Assembly (NCBI GenBank): GCA_026168455.1
Contig: CM047427.1
Coordinates: 85,032,670 to 85,096,669 of the forward strand
Reading direction: 5' to 3'
DNA length: 64,000 bases
From: Theocolax elegans
Taxonomy: Eukaryota > Arthropoda > Insecta > Hymenoptera > Cerocephalidae
Shown here: piece by piece, positions 34,441 to 47,700 of the stretch
Numbering within the stretch: position 1 is the stretch's first letter
Layout of the letters: every line of letters starts with the position of its first letter
The notes under the pieces: generated by a model
What the model was told of the DNA's origin: nothing
Databases searched by the model: none
What the model saw: the letters and a program-made list of their open reading frames with translations, nothing else
Translations under genes and position numbers: made by a program

Positions 34441-37400
34441 CTGAAACAGAGATATTCGTTTCGCATTAATAAAGCTTCAACATTTATATATGTAATATCA
34501 TAATATTTACGATTGGAAAGGTAGGTTTGGTAGTCAATGAGCGTCACGAAGTGTTAATGTAGGATTTTGATGGTGCCAATTGATTCTTGAAAAAATAATG
34601 ATCGTGCTTGCATAATGATTTGTGGATTCGATGTGCTTGACGAAAGGAATGGATTCAAATGATTCCGATTGTTGAATTAACAATCTATAAACAGCTACCA
34701 TAGAAGCAAAATAAGATTTTCTCATCAAACGTCACACTTAAGTAAATCTACGTCTTCTTTATTATGTAGGTATAAATATTCATATGTGGTTATAATATTA
34801 ATAAAAATACAGTATATTCATTAAAGAAAAAAACACATGATTATATGTAAATAAGATAATTATTTAATTAATTGGTCTTTACATTAGTGGGAATTTCGGA
34901 ACCGTGATAATTTATTGTAGTTGTACTTTAAAAAAACATTTAAAAACTCTGTTCTTATTTATACTTATACGCCATAATTGTTAGTGATTAAAATTTAATG
35001 CTAGATAATTACAAGCTACAACGTACACCTCAACCAAAATAATCAGAAATTTGTAATATAAAATTCAGTACAATCAGAAGAAAAATGTAATATAATTTTT
35101 TTACTAAATATGCAATTACATAATTTCACTCATCTCAGTAGAATAATACGCACATGCATTCAAAAGTTTGTTTGGTAGTGTAACTAGAGAGATGTGACAG
35201 ATTAAAATAACTTTTGCACAAGCGGTGGATTGTGATTCACGCATGCAAACAAACTTAAATTTAGTTTCATGCTTTTAGTTTACGCGGTGTACCTTCAAAA
35301 ATAATTTATATAATCGCCGAGTTTAATTAATGCCCATTTAACAATTTAGAGAAAGTTATGACGTTTATTATATAAAACGTACATCTCTTTACAATGTAAA
35401 TTGTCCTTTTAACATCGATATTTTTTGTTTACGCATACCTACGTGAATTGCGAAAGGAATAAATCGGGTGAGTTTTATTGAATTAATTAAAAGGCAATGC
35501 ATGCAGTCGAAGATAATTAAAAGTAATGCCCATTAGCTATAAATCTCATGCATCAATCATATTTCTTTGCGCTATTTTGTACTTTCCACAATGAAGCGAA
35601 GTTGAAAACAAAAAAAAATTTATACATATATATATATATATCCCTTTGGTAAATGTATTCGTTTAAAAAGTCAGGTTCCGCAAGTTAATATCAAAGAGTG
35701 TCGAAGTAATTAGACGCGGAGGCATGAATGAATGTATGGGAAAAAAGTAATTATTTTTTGCGGCTTACGCCCTAATAAGCAGATGGCGCAAGACAGCTTC
35801 CTAAGGATCTTGGAGGATATATAATATAGTCGGCTCGACAGAGGAATCGGTAATAATTAACATTGATTATCTTAATAGCCTCGAACGGCAATTAATCTTG
35901 TCGTAGCTGCGGTTCACCATATATACCATATAGTGCAATAGAGAGAGGAGAGAGACCTCTATAAAGTTGACCACGATACGTAATTTTGCTCGACTATATA
36001 AGATTTGAAAGTCTTGATCTTTTTCTCATTAGAAAAATCATTCTCGTTATACAGATATTTAAATAAGCGACTGTATCGATACGTGCGCGTTGGGTATCTG
36101 TGTGTGTGCGCGCGCGCATGCATATATGCGTATTTCTATATTTTCAGCGGAAGTGAAACTTTCGCTGCGGTCGGCACGACAAAGCTGTTCACTCTCGTTA
36201 TGGTTTTGGGTTAAAACTTGAAAACCTTCCATTTACATTCGTACCGGTGTGCTCGGAGTTTATTAAAAAAAATGTAGATCTAACGGTCAGCTTGAAAAAT
36301 CCAGGTGCACTGATGTTTGTTTAACACACTTACCGAGGAAAGGTTTGTAATAGTCTACCACTGGATAAATAAATCAACATGCTCTCCAAGAATTAAATTA
36401 ATGAAATGGTTAATTCGAATGATGTTCGAGAACTGAAATAACACTGACAAGTAATAGAATATAATAATTCGCACTCTATATGCATATTGAGTAGAAAAAG
36501 TTCCAAGAATAAAGTACTAGGATAATTGAAAATTGTTCTTAAACGTCTTCAACCTTCAACGATCGGTGCGTATATTTTAGTGCACGATACTCTTTTTGAA
36601 ACTGTACGTTCTAATTATGCAGATCGATTGCTCGAGGTGCATTTTTATCGTTTAACACACCTCTCCCTAATACACATTTATAATCCCGTTTGGCCCGATT
36701 CCTTGCTTCGTTAAGTTTCTCCACGGATCTTTTAACACATTGGACGTTTTTTTTTCTTCTGTTTTCTTTAACGTTAGAATAAGCTATTCTTGCGCACCGA
36801 TGATTAAATCCGATAGATAGTGCTTCATTCCCTTTCCGTGCGCACTCGTCGACTCTATAAGCGCACCTTCACTTTGAAATATTTATTTATCCTGCGCATA
36901 CGTTATGTTGTGGATCAGTGCCAAAACTATTTATCGAGAAATAAGATTATAATTAATACCACCATTCTACTGGCTGTTCCCCTGTTAAATTAGACATTTA
37001 AAGCTCGTTATTAAATTGTTATCGATTCAATGGAAATCTTTTGAATCGTTTGCGTAATCACTATGATGATGGTCGATATTTATATATAAAAGTGCGTAAT
37101 GACTTAATAATCCAATCTATTAATAATAATTCTATGCTGTGTTTGAAGAAAACGTGTCTATTTATATTGTTAATCAATGTTTTTTTACGAGGAAGTATCG
37201 TTTACACAAGATCTGAAATTAAAGTTACAAAATACTTTTACCAATCGGACGAAACAACAATAACAATGGTTCCATTAAACTCCTTCAATTTTCATCGTTC
37301 GTCAAACGAGGATCTTAGGACTCGATTAAATAAAAAGACGTAATATCCATTGTCTTTAGTGTCGGCTGAAACGAATCATTGTCAACCGTACAAGCTAAAT

Positions 37401-40004
37401 GCCTGCGAAAGCAGAGAGAACCCTGCGTATCAGTGAGTCACGAGAGATCGCGCACAGTTTAACGATCCCACCGGCTTAATGAGCAACGACCAACAATACA
37501 ATAGCCCCTAAAATTTCGTCTCTCCGTATATACGTCCGACAATCTCATTTCCTGCCCCGCAATTGAATTTTCGACTCGCATAAGAGACTCGCCCGTCCGG
37601 TCTAAGTAGGACCTAATCCGAGGCTAAGGAACTCCAAAGGTAACTCGTCAGTTTTATTGCAGACGCGTGATGACGCGACCCGACTATCGTGCAGAGGTAT
37701 TTTATCTATTCTCGATTTTACGTGCGTCAGGGGGAGCGAGAGAATGCTCAGAGAACGATAGAAAAATGCATCGGTCACGGATTAGGAGAGCTTGTGAATT
37801 ACAAATAGGATGGGAAACGTTTTAAACTTATTTCACTCGATTAGATGATTTGTTTGGTTTGTTTAACATCTTAAACATGGCTAATTATTTACCGCTCATA
37901 TTTTTTACTATTGTTAGTTTGGAAAGTGGAAAGATTTGTGATTGAACTAATTAAAGGAGTTAAATAAATTTAACTGAATATTATTATACATAGTTTTTTT
38001 CTTTTCCAATGGAAGCTGGCGATTTCTTTTTGCACTAGATAACATGCAGATGTTTTTCTTTTGTTGTCAATTTTTGAAATATTCAAGGACACTTTATTTC
38101 ACATCCAGTTACATGCGTTATAAATAATTTTATCAACAGTAACAAAATCAACATCACGTGAAAAAAAATGTAAATAATTAAAAAATATTTTTAGGTAAAT
38201 AATTAGAAATATATATATATAAATAATTATAAAGAAAGCTGAACGACCTCCCACATCCTCTTGAATAAATTCATCAAGGACTCACCTCGCGTTATCTCAT
38301 TAATGCATTTCCTTTTTCCTAAAAAGCGCAATGTTCGGAAAAATAGTGAAAGAGCGCACGGCGCCTCATTACGATCCGAATATCTCGGAGGAATTACTGT
38401 TGCGGGCGTGCATTACTCCCTTTAATTAAGGAGCGCCCGCATTGGAGTAGCAGTGCACCGGTGAAAGTGTTCTCGCGCACCCGAGGAAAAACGGATCGCG
38501 TTGCGGATAAAGACCATTTGCATGCAATTACGTTGCGTTGGCTCGCACCACCTCTTCTTCGGTTCTTTTCGTAGAGACGGTGAGTGTAAGTGATGCGTGG
38601 GAGGAAGATCGTTCATGTGGAGACTATTTCATAGGCCAATGATGAATAGCTTTTGTTTGCTAGTATACATATATATATATACATACACACACCACCACCG
38701 GTGTCTCGAAATTCCATGGCTCACAAAGAAATTTATCTTTCCCTATATATAAGGTTTTTTGTTCATACCTTTGTCAAGTTTTGTATACTTTCACGCTGGT
38801 CGAATAACGATAAATTCCCTTTGGAATCTTTTTAAGCAATTTTCAATGAATTTCACACTTTTGGTTATATACGTAATATACCTTTAGGTAAGACAAAACG
38901 AAAATTGTTGCGCGCATTCTTCCGCCTAAATGGATTTTTGTCTCGTCTTGTGTTGTAACGATCAGAATCTCCCATTGTTTTTCTTTTTCCCAGCCTCCTC
39001 TCTCATCAGCATGCAAGTTTCGCATCTAGGAAATGCCAACTCGTCTGGAGCGACGCCAAACGACGTAGGAATTCCAGTAACGAGATGCAGTCACCGCCAC
39101 CGCCGCCGCCACACCACCGCGGTCAAGAAAAATCCTCTACTCGCGATTGCAATACGTAATTCCCGTAATGTTTACCGGAAACGTGTTGTATAAAAGTTGA
39201 TTGTGATGCTGGTCCATTAATTACTTTACCAACCCCGATTCTATCATTTTTCCTATATTTTTTTTAATATATCAATGATTACGAAGATTCGGAGATTAAT
39301 CAATAAATTAAGCACGGTAGCGTGAAAAATATTTTATCGCTATTTATTGTGACCACGTAGAGTCAGGCGATACCGATTATTTCTAGTTCGTTGTAATCCA
39401 ACAGAATTGGTAGTAATAAGTAAACCCGCAGTTGGGACCGTCGTTTACGTAATATCATCTAATACCGGAAACGTTGGAGCTATATCATTTCATTTTTAGA
39501 AAGGTATGTTTTTCAATAAAAAAAATTTACTCTAATAAATTTGTTATTTACTGAATATACGTTTTTTTAAAACACTCGGTACATTAAAATGCGTTACAAA
39601 AATTGTAATAAATAATAGTAACACATTATGTGCGAATTAATTTGCATGCTTAAAAAAGGACGGTAACAAGCACCAAGATTAAAATGTATATATCAAGCAT
39701 TAATGAGCATAGATTATTACATTACAATAATATTTAACAAATCCCACAAACAGAAAAAACACGCATGAACAAATGTTGATAAGCAAAATATGTAAACTCA
39801 CCCAAAATGTAGCGAGGGTGTCTCCTTTAGAATTGCTCAGAGTGAAACCGAGTGCGAGTGCATGAGGTTGACAAATGCTGGGCCCAGCCTGAGTTAGATT
39901 TAGCGCTCGTAAAGGCAGTCGCATTGGTGTACCCTCGACCCATAGCCAGCCCATCCTAATGGATACGAAACGCCGTTCTGCTAGATCCTCGACGTATAGT
40001 TCAC
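32854..40004 (-). CDS. PH-like-domain protein with basic coiled-coil, disordered tail (unnamed)
   Basis: Two exons, 40004-39802 and 34440-32854, join in phase 0 (TTTTGG-GTGAGT to TTTCAG-GCGGAT) and give at least 596 aa; the true start lies further upstream. The first part reads as a pleckstrin-homology fold: GELYVEDLAERRFVSIRMGW and LW (strands 1-3), ALALGFTLSNSKGDTLATFW (strands 5-7), then the amphipathic ADTEPIWWSWVRAIAAEI helix with its usual Trp. PH-like folds commonly serve as membrane or protein adaptors. After it come two RSRSELRCW/RARSELRGW repeats, an acidic Ser region, a charged helix, and a Ser/Arg-rich disordered tail ending RRKYYAK. I do not recognise the orthologue; a cytoskeletal or cortical adaptor is only a guess. 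Confidence 0.82.
36099..36120. repeat. (TG)n(CG)n microsatellite
   Basis: TGTGTGTGTG followed by CGCGCGCG, alternating purine-pyrimidine throughout. Confidence 0.85.
37134..37343 (+). CDS. Candidate small secreted peptide ORF
   Basis: 69 codons opening MLCLKKTCLFILLINVFL, which has the layout of a signal peptide (positive n-region, hydrophobic core, then RGSIVYT as a possible cleavage area). A charged, hydrophilic remainder of about 45 residues follows, ending RTRLNKKT. The start context is weak, an in-frame ATG lies upstream (37041), and I know no homologue. In AT-rich DNA such ORFs arise by chance, so this is a weak call. Confidence 0.2.
   Translation: MLCLKKTCLFILLINVFLRGSIVYTRSEIKVTKYFYQSDETTITMVPLNSFNFHRSSNEDLRTRLNKKT
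38994..39159 (+). CDS. Candidate + strand terminal exon (proline-rich)
   Basis: Follows an excellent acceptor (GTTTTTCTTTTTCCCAG). With one leading base the frame is open for 54 codons, including SRKCQLVWSDAKRRRNSSNE and MQSPPPPPPHHRGQEKSS, to TAA at 39157-39159. A second frame from an ATG at 39011 is also open. It lies antisense within an intron of the PH-like gene. No upstream partner exon was found, so the acceptor may be fortuitous. Confidence 0.22.
39802..40004 (-). CDS. PH-like-domain gene, penultimate exon
   Basis: 203 nt: two bases (GT) completing a Gly, then 67 codons. Acceptor TATTTGTAG, donor TGG-GTGAGT. It carries the beta strands of the PH-like fold. An internal ATG (RMGW, G at +4, A at -3) has a strong context, but using it would cut off the first strands. 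Confidence 0.88.
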
Positions 40005-40661
40005 CTACAAATACGGAACAATTACTTTCAAATATGGACACTGGTGCATTGTTAATGATATAATTTTTTATCGGCTTGCAAAGCGATTGTTTTAATAATA
40101 TAACAAAAACAATAATTGATTGTTCAAATTTAATTTAAATTATGCTGTTTTCTATAAAATGGTTTGCAATAATATTAAAAACCTTATAAATAAATAATAA
40201 ATCGTACGAAATATAAATACATGGAGGTATAAACACGATTTAAGAAAAAAAATTTGTATTGTTCGATGTATTCATAAAACATTCGTCAACTTTTAAGCAA
40301 ATTAATCGTAAAAACTATTTACGTCCATAATATTATTTACAAATTATTTTTATCTGAAATAATATTTCATCGATCAATCTCTATTATAGACAGCAAATAT
40401 ATAACATTATCAAACATTTTCCTGAAACAATGAAATTAAGAACCACCGAAATAACTAATATTTCGGCATAGTGCTTTCGAGTGCGAAATAATTCTTCATC
40501 GAAACGACAAAATAATCCACGTAAAATAAATTCCATGACAAAAAAAACTGCAAAATAAAGGGATAAAGGACAATAAGTAGACGTTCGATCGGACTCGATG
40601 AAAAAAAGCCGATGCGTGGGTGTAGCGCGTGTAAACAGAGGAGTAAGAAGCGAGCCCCTAC

Positions 40662-40689
40662 CGCGACAGGTTACGTGGGCGAGTCTCAT
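40662..40689 (-). CDS. Candidate alternative first exon of the PH-like-domain gene (proximal)
   Basis: ATG at 40689-40687 encodes MRLAHVTCR plus G, followed by GTAGGG. The final G plus GT of the exon at 40004 gives Gly, so it reads TCR-G-ELYVED in frame. The start context is weak (T at -3) and the donor is only moderate. Confidence 0.3.
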
Positions 40690-41211
40690 CTACGTACCAT
40701 CGAGGTTTAATGTTGAACTCTAGTTCTATTTCGGGCAAAACAATTCGACGGAAATAGCCGTTGGGGATCGTTGCGTACGTGACGATCTGACGCACGTATT
40801 GATGACTTATAAAGAGAGAAGATGGATCTCATGGTTCAGGACACGCGTAGGCGAAGATTCGTCCCAAAGAAAAAATGTTCTTTACTTTTTTCAACGCACA
40901 TGCTTTCAAGGGTTTGAAAATCTTTTTTTATTTTTTAGTTCTGTACTCGAGTGGAATATAATATATTTTTCCCTCGAACGCTTTTAAATTAGTTTAAAAA
41001 TGTAAAAACATATCGATTGTATTAACTTAAAAAGAAAATTATAAAAAAAACTTGGTACAATGACTTGGAAAAAAAAGTATGATGGAGTTGCAAAAAACGA
41101 GAATTAATTACTGCTTTCGAGTTCCGTGGCGTGTAGTTTGAGAATAACAACTACTTGTCTATTTCACAAAGAGATTTACCCAAGTTAAAATCCACGAGTG
41201 TATAGACTCAC

Positions 41212-41485
41212 CTAAAATTCTTCGCATGTACTGTTTTCTCTCGCAAACGTAATACCCGGCCAACGAGAATAGTCCGAATTCGAGGGACAACGATAAATCG
41301 AAAGGAAAAAAAAACGGAAAGAGCAACGCAAAGTTTGTGTATACGGAACAAATGCAGCCGTCAGTCCTAATTACATAATTGCGTAATTGTAGTCGATCCA
41401 GCCGGCGCGACAACAAAAACACAGGGATAGGAAGGAACGGCCGGTGTGAGACAAACGGAGCCGACCGACGCAGCGAGAGAGCCAC
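41212..41485 (-). CDS. Candidate first exon of the PH-like-domain gene (strong donor)
   Basis: Minus-strand ORF ending CERKQYMRRIL plus G before a strong GTGAGT donor at 41211. The G plus GT of the next exon makes Gly, giving MRRIL-G-ELYVEDL, which leads naturally into the first PH strand. Translation could start at the Met five codons before the end (41227) or at the upstream ATG (41485); the sequence between is Phe/Leu/Ser-rich and may be 5'UTR. A CpG-rich stretch lies just upstream (to about 41640), consistent with a promoter. I think this is the best of the candidate 5' exons. Confidence 0.45.
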
Positions 41486-41836
41486 TTTGATGCTTGTGTA
41501 TCATTAACCTAACTGCACCTCGGAAAATCCTTCTAGGATGGGCACCTGCGGAATAGGTGGAGCGCCGCTCGCGATTGCCTACTTTCTCGATCTCCATTAA
41601 CCCCCTTGAGAGCTGGAATTGCGCGTGTGCGAGTTAAGGTCCTTTTTCGCCCGATTTTATAGCTTTTCGTTTCTGCTTCGATTCTTTACATGTGTAACGG
41701 AGGATATACATCGGTATATAGTAGGGCAGAGTTTCCGATCACCGTTATCGATCACACGATGCACAACGTTCGGTCTATGTGCACACACACACATCGAGGT
41801 TACAATTTTAACGTGATTAATGATCTACTTTTTATT

Positions 41837-41872
41837 TCTCTCTCTCTCTCCCCCTCCCCCTCCGCCGTCCCT
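41837..41872. repeat. Pyrimidine (CT)n/(CCCCCT)n tract
   Basis: TCTCTCTCTC running into CCCCCTCCCCCTCC, pure pyrimidine on the + strand. Confidence 0.85.
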
Positions 41873-44580
41873 CATCCACTTTTTAAAACATTTATCGAGG
41901 TCGGATTGATAATGGTAATCATACTGCGGAATCTTATTTCAGTTTGGTTGACTGAAGACTCGCGAAACGCGAAACCATCAACAAGGAGAAACAAGATTTA
42001 CAAAAAAAAAGAACTCTCGAATACTATACATTTATGTGCAATAAATATAGACAGAGGCTAGAAATCTCATTAAAATTATTGCGATGCACGTTGCCAATTA
42101 AAATATGTAGTCGATTTCACCGATAGTTAAAATTGCTACATATGTATATAGGCTGAAGTATTGTCGATGATCATTAAATTTATTTTTATTAGGCGTTTAT
42201 TCATTAAATTCGAAATATGTATCGGTAAAATATTTTTAAACGAATCTTCTTTTTTCATGCTAATTAGTGCACATTTGTCGTCAATCTCTCTTTCTCCAAT
42301 GAAATTAAAAGCGTGTTCTTGAATGTGATTTCACGCATTACATTTTATCGCAATTTATGATAAAGGTAGTAGGAGCATATACGTATAATTTATAAACTTG
42401 CTTTATTTAAAACGCTGGATTATTAAAACACGAGCTACATTAATTTATCACGTTTTTAATTTTGAATACAACGTGCTTAATGATAATAAATAAAATACTT
42501 TTTAATTTATTACTGATATGTTCATAATAAAGCCCTGTTGTGAGAGACCAAAATCTCTCAAATTAATTGACCTCGAAACAAAGCCACTAAATATACGCAT
42601 TCGCAAATGTAAAAGTCACAGAAAAAAAGTGAAATACTGATAAGACGAAACGACGTCCGTTATTGTGGTATTTTCGAGGCGACTCTTGATTATCATTGTC
42701 TGAAGTTGAACAACATTAAAATACTTAATTCATTCTGATAAATAATAAAAACGTTAAACCTTTACGTGTATAATTTAAAATATTTGCACACAATACTAAT
42801 ATTAGAATATCGTGCATTTAGATATATTGCAAGTGGATATACGCGACAACCGTTCTAACGTCAAAATGGCTAATTATTTGATAGACAAAGTAAAAAAAGG
42901 CATTAAGTATTCGAGTGTCCGCAAAATTCCATTTAAATTCCGAGGGGCTTGTAGAAATTCACGAAGCTCGTGCACGTATACCTTCGCATTGGCCTAAGGG
43001 GCACACGCAAACCAAGCGAACAACAATTCATTCATCGTGGTGCATGACGTTGCCAACGCGATATAACGGCCTAACCTCGTATCGCTGTTATCGCCCCTCT
43101 CTCGAGTGTGGGAGGCGTTCCAACGGTCGAAATTTCCTGAGTTATCTCGAATTCTCTCGTTTTGTAACATCAAACGTATGTGCGTGCAAACGTGCACGTT
43201 ACCACTCTCGAGAGGCCATTGTTGTAGCTCGTGAAGGTCTGGAACTTCGCCACCGTAATAGAATTTGCGTAAACCATAAAGAGTATGGATTAATTCGATC
43301 CGATCGAGCCGTAAATTCGCCATGCTTCGATCCAAATTTCAGGGTTTGATTACTTTAGCACTTTTTGAGCACGAGAAAAAGTGCATCGTATCCAATCGAG
43401 ACTGCGTCAATCATCATCGGGAAGAACAAAAAAAAAGAGATCAACTTGGGAGTGAAAGTTTTCGTCTCTTCCCGGCGCGAGACTTTTTCGTGGAAACGAT
43501 CGCGACTACGATAGCCATGGCAAAAAAAAAAGGAACGAGGAGGTGGGCGATTTACTTTCGTTAATAACGTAACCGTCGCCCGCACTGCGCTTCCGGTTTC
43601 GTGTGTTTCCGCGTGCACCTCGTCGTCACACGAGCATGACGCGGGTTGCACCTTCTATTTTTTTTTTATTTTACTTCTCTTTTTCGCGCTTCCGAGTGCG
43701 GGACGATGACGACGTTGGAATGCATCGGTATAATGGAAGAATGTGCGGGAGGACTCGGCAGGAGGCAACTATCAGGTTCGTTGGGACCGTTAGAATGAAA
43801 GTTGGGGCGATAATTTTCAAGTGGTTAAGTAGGCATTTGGGACTCTGGAATTAGGGTCAGTTACGACTATACTTTAAAAGTTTCTTGCGTATTTTAGCAT
43901 ACTAAATTTGAAGCTCTCTAATGAAATTCGTAACGACATTTTTACTAACTAAAGTGTAGTATGTAATGATAGAACTGAAAGCGGGTATGATTAGCTCAAA
44001 ATATTTTTTACCGGTATACGTGTACACGATGGTCCGAACACATGGTACAAATGTATTTTACGTAAACGTGAAAAATGCTCGATTATTATTTATTTCAATT
44101 ATTTTTACCTTTTTATAGACAAGTCTGTAATTACTTGGAAATTATTTCGTTACATAATTTGAGTAAAAAATTACACATGAAAAGAATTCTTTTTTTTTAT
44201 TAAAAATTACTATCTCAGCACAGTAATCTTCGGACTTTTTAGATGTTTGAAAAAAAATAATCTAAAAATTCATAATATTTACAAAGAAATTACCACAATG
44301 ATTACAGTACTATCGTGGGTTTCATAAGAATTTATAAGAATAAGAATAAAAAGAAATTTTATAATTAACGAAAATTCGCTTAAAGCTTCCTTTAACCAAA
44401 GTTTTAAAACATTTTTATAAGAAGAAAACTATCGATATCAAGTTAAAATATGAAAGTAAAAGCATTTGATTCATCAATAATGCGAGTACAGTTGATCGAT
44501 TGGAAAATTAAAACTCATCCTATTTGAAAATAGGATTATAAAACAGCTATAGAAAAGGAGATGGTATTTCACGTCTACCT

Positions 44581-44760
44581 GCCCGTATACGAATTCTTGG
44601 GCGCACGGAAGCTGCTGTTCTCCGAGTATCAGTCAATGACAAAACTCTCTTCAAAGCAAACGCATCGGACCGAGCGTGACGCGCGCGGACAAACAAACGC
44701 CCTGCACGCGGCAACGGAGCATTAGCGCGTCAATGTCAGACTGTGTTTAGTGCGACAATG
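44581..44760 (-). promoter_or_regulatory. Candidate promoter / non-coding first exon on the minus strand
   Basis: CpG-rich block with an ACAGTCTG initiator-like site on the minus strand near 44740 and a CAG-GTAGAC donor at 44580. It contains no usable start codon for a long frame, so it would be 5'UTR of the PH-like gene if used. This is inferred from composition and one splice-like site. Confidence 0.25.
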
Positions 44761-47700
44761 TCGGCGTGACGCGAAAACTGCAGGCGCGCTTTCGCGAAAA
44801 GAAGGAAAAAAAAGACCGTACCGACAGGCAACAGCCGTTTTCTAATGGCTGTATATACAGTGGGCCTGTCGTAAGGCAACCACGTACCGTGCGATTCCGT
44901 ACGGGGGAAGTGCGCGATTGCCGCAGTTAAATACGAGAATTTCTGACGAGAAACGGGACGTGGGTCGGCCGGTCCGTTGGAATGTCGTTCCTTTTTTTTT
45001 ACTTCGATAGAGAGTTTCGTTGATTCGTGGAAGACCGGAGTTACTATTCTTGCGATGAATGCACGAATTGGATTGGCTTGTCAAATGTTTGACAACGATA
45101 GGTAGTTTCTCTATGTTATAGTTCACAATCGAAACTCTTGTCAATATAAAAACGGTTTTTTTTAAATCGCTAAATATTACGAATATTAACCCAAATTTAT
45201 TTACTAACTAGATATTAGTAACTTGTTTATATGATGATGTTGGGCACTTATAATTAAATAGACTACCAAAATTATAAAATCAGATAAATTTAAATTATTC
45301 CAACGAAAATACGAATTGCACATAAAATAAAAAAAAAACCGTTTTTCGTCTCCAATCGTTTCTAGTCGATTTACGGTAGCGATAAAGTTTCAAAACATAC
45401 CTCAGGCGGGTGCCACCGATGGTTTTAACTCACCGACAGCTGTTTTAGAATTCGACCGGTCTATACGTATAATATATATTCTAATCAGAAGAATGAATCT
45501 TGGGTTTTTTTCTTGCAGTTGCCGTCGTAGTATCTTCTTATTTTTCGTGCTTATGTCGATATGCATACGTCTGTTGGTTAATTAAAAATAACGCGTCCGG
45601 ATTGTTTATGCATCTGATAAATGACACGTAATTGCGGACTCCTTGTTAAGCTTCGGCATAACGAAAGACATTCTCGTTTTTTTTTTATTTCGTGTGTTAA
45701 ACAAGATGACCTGTAAGACGCGGTATTATAAAGTATTTCCACTGTAATGGATGACTTTATTACTAAGACGTTTTGTAAGAATTTAGTATTAGTATCTGGA
45801 ATAATTTTACAAGTGTACAGTTATATCTCGATAGAATATATTCACGAAAAAATATAACCAGGTTTATTAGGTTATGCGACGTTTTTAAAACTTTCTTTTT
45901 ATTAATTGTTTCGAAAAATATACATTTATATATGTCTATGTTCCAAATAAATAATAAAAATTAAAAAAAATATTTATAATTTTATTTTTACTATCCTTTG
46001 ACGTTATATTGTAATACCCAAACGCATGCAAAAAAATGCCTTGATATACCTTTACGCATACAAATTTGATTAATCCCAGTGTAATGAATAGAAGAATAAA
46101 AAGTAAAAAAAAGTCGTGAATAAATCCTTCAGAATATTCAATACAGAAACCGTCGATCCCAAAGGTAATTCACGCACTCTCGCACCTTCCGTGCAAATCC
46201 TGGACGTTTATCTGGTCGGTACTCAGTCACGTTTCTCAACGAACAATAGCGCCGTCGAGAGCTGGCTACTCGAAGATTGAATTTCCGTGGGAGACGCCTT
46301 ACATAGACGATTCAAAACGAAAGCGAACATATATAACCAATCCGGAAAAGGGAGAGTCCTTAAAATCCCTTGATTCTCATCTTCCTTTATGAAAACCACT
46401 CAATTATCGAGCATCGACTCTGCTACTTTTCCTTTCGTTGTGCTTCTTTTGTCACAGGATTCGCACGAATGCATTTCTGTGTAATCAAGGGTGCGAAAGG
46501 AAAGTTCGTTCGTCGGTTGTTCGTTAATCAATACAAAGCGATTACTTCAATCTCGAGTTGAGTGAGAAATGCATCGTGTAATCAAAGCATGTTGAATTTG
46601 TTCACATAATTTTAATAACGTTACGTTAATTATTAGCTCAGCACTTTGTTTATAATAAAATTGTTAATCATTACGTACCCGGGAAAAGAAAAGTATCGAA
46701 TTTCCTGGGATGAACACGTAACTCTATAATTTCTATTCGCTCCTTTGAGTGAAAAGAGAAATATTTCAGAGTTCGGGAGAGTCCTAAAATTTTCCAAGAA
46801 AAATCTCTCATAAAGAACCTAGTGGAGTCTCGCGCTCAACATTCCCATAGAATCCGGTCTTTATGGCAGCGCCATAATCAGGACATTTTTCAGCGACGCA
46901 TCCGTTGGCGCTCGGTTGGCTTATGACTTGTCAGTCACCCAACGGACGCAAGAGTATAATAACCCATGGGCTAAAGGGGCTCTCTGTCTCTCCACGTAAC
47001 CTCCTCGCTCCCTCGCGTTTTTTTTTCTTGGCGACACTATGAATTATTAATTTATTCGCTAGAGGTGGAAGATGATTCGCGACGCGCGTCTGTCGCTTAA
47101 AGTCGACCCTGTATTCCGGTGGCTCATCGTTTTTTTTTTCTCCTGCTACGAGATGCGCAACGAATCGCATTTTCTGCAATAGGGTTCGACCTTTGTCCTA
47201 TCCGATGTTTGCTCTTTTAATCATTTTTAAGACTAATTGTTGGATTTGATGAAAAAGTGCTGATTTAATGTTACATAAATGTTTATTTCCTACCGGTTAA
47301 ATTAGAACATATTGAAATGACAGTGCAGAAAAAGATGGTGATGAATTGACGAAATATATAATTTATGCACGTGTAAAATATCGAAATATCTAACATTAGA
47401 CATGGTTAATATAAATATATATATATAACATTTCCATTATTTTTTGACATAATCGTGCGGATTTAAAATTCAAGTGTATGCCGAAGCCAAATCAAATATA
47501 AACTGCAAATTTATTGATTTTTTCGTGAATTTCAAAAGCGCCATTTTTTTCAACACTGTTTACATATACCTAAGAATTTTTTATTTTTATTAGTAACTTG
47601 ATCTTTAGATATAGAGAAAAAAGAAAGAAACAAGGTTCATAACCCCTTTAACCCTCGGGTACAAGAACGCGATGTTCCAAAAATTAATATCTCCTAGTGC

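Larger units (their letters stand above)
34441..39801 (-). other. Intron of the PH-like-domain gene
   Basis: 5.4 kb intron with AT-rich DNA, a TG/CG microsatellite (about 36099-36120) and GC islets at about 37380-37780, 38330-38620 and 38990-39200. It holds two candidate + strand coding pieces (37134-37343; 38994-39159), listed separately. No other feature is evident. Confidence 0.55.

Noticed and set aside
44842..45144. 100-codon minus ORF
   Set aside because: Its end does not provide the phase needed for the PH-like gene; another frame is open but lacks Met; likely part of a CpG islet.
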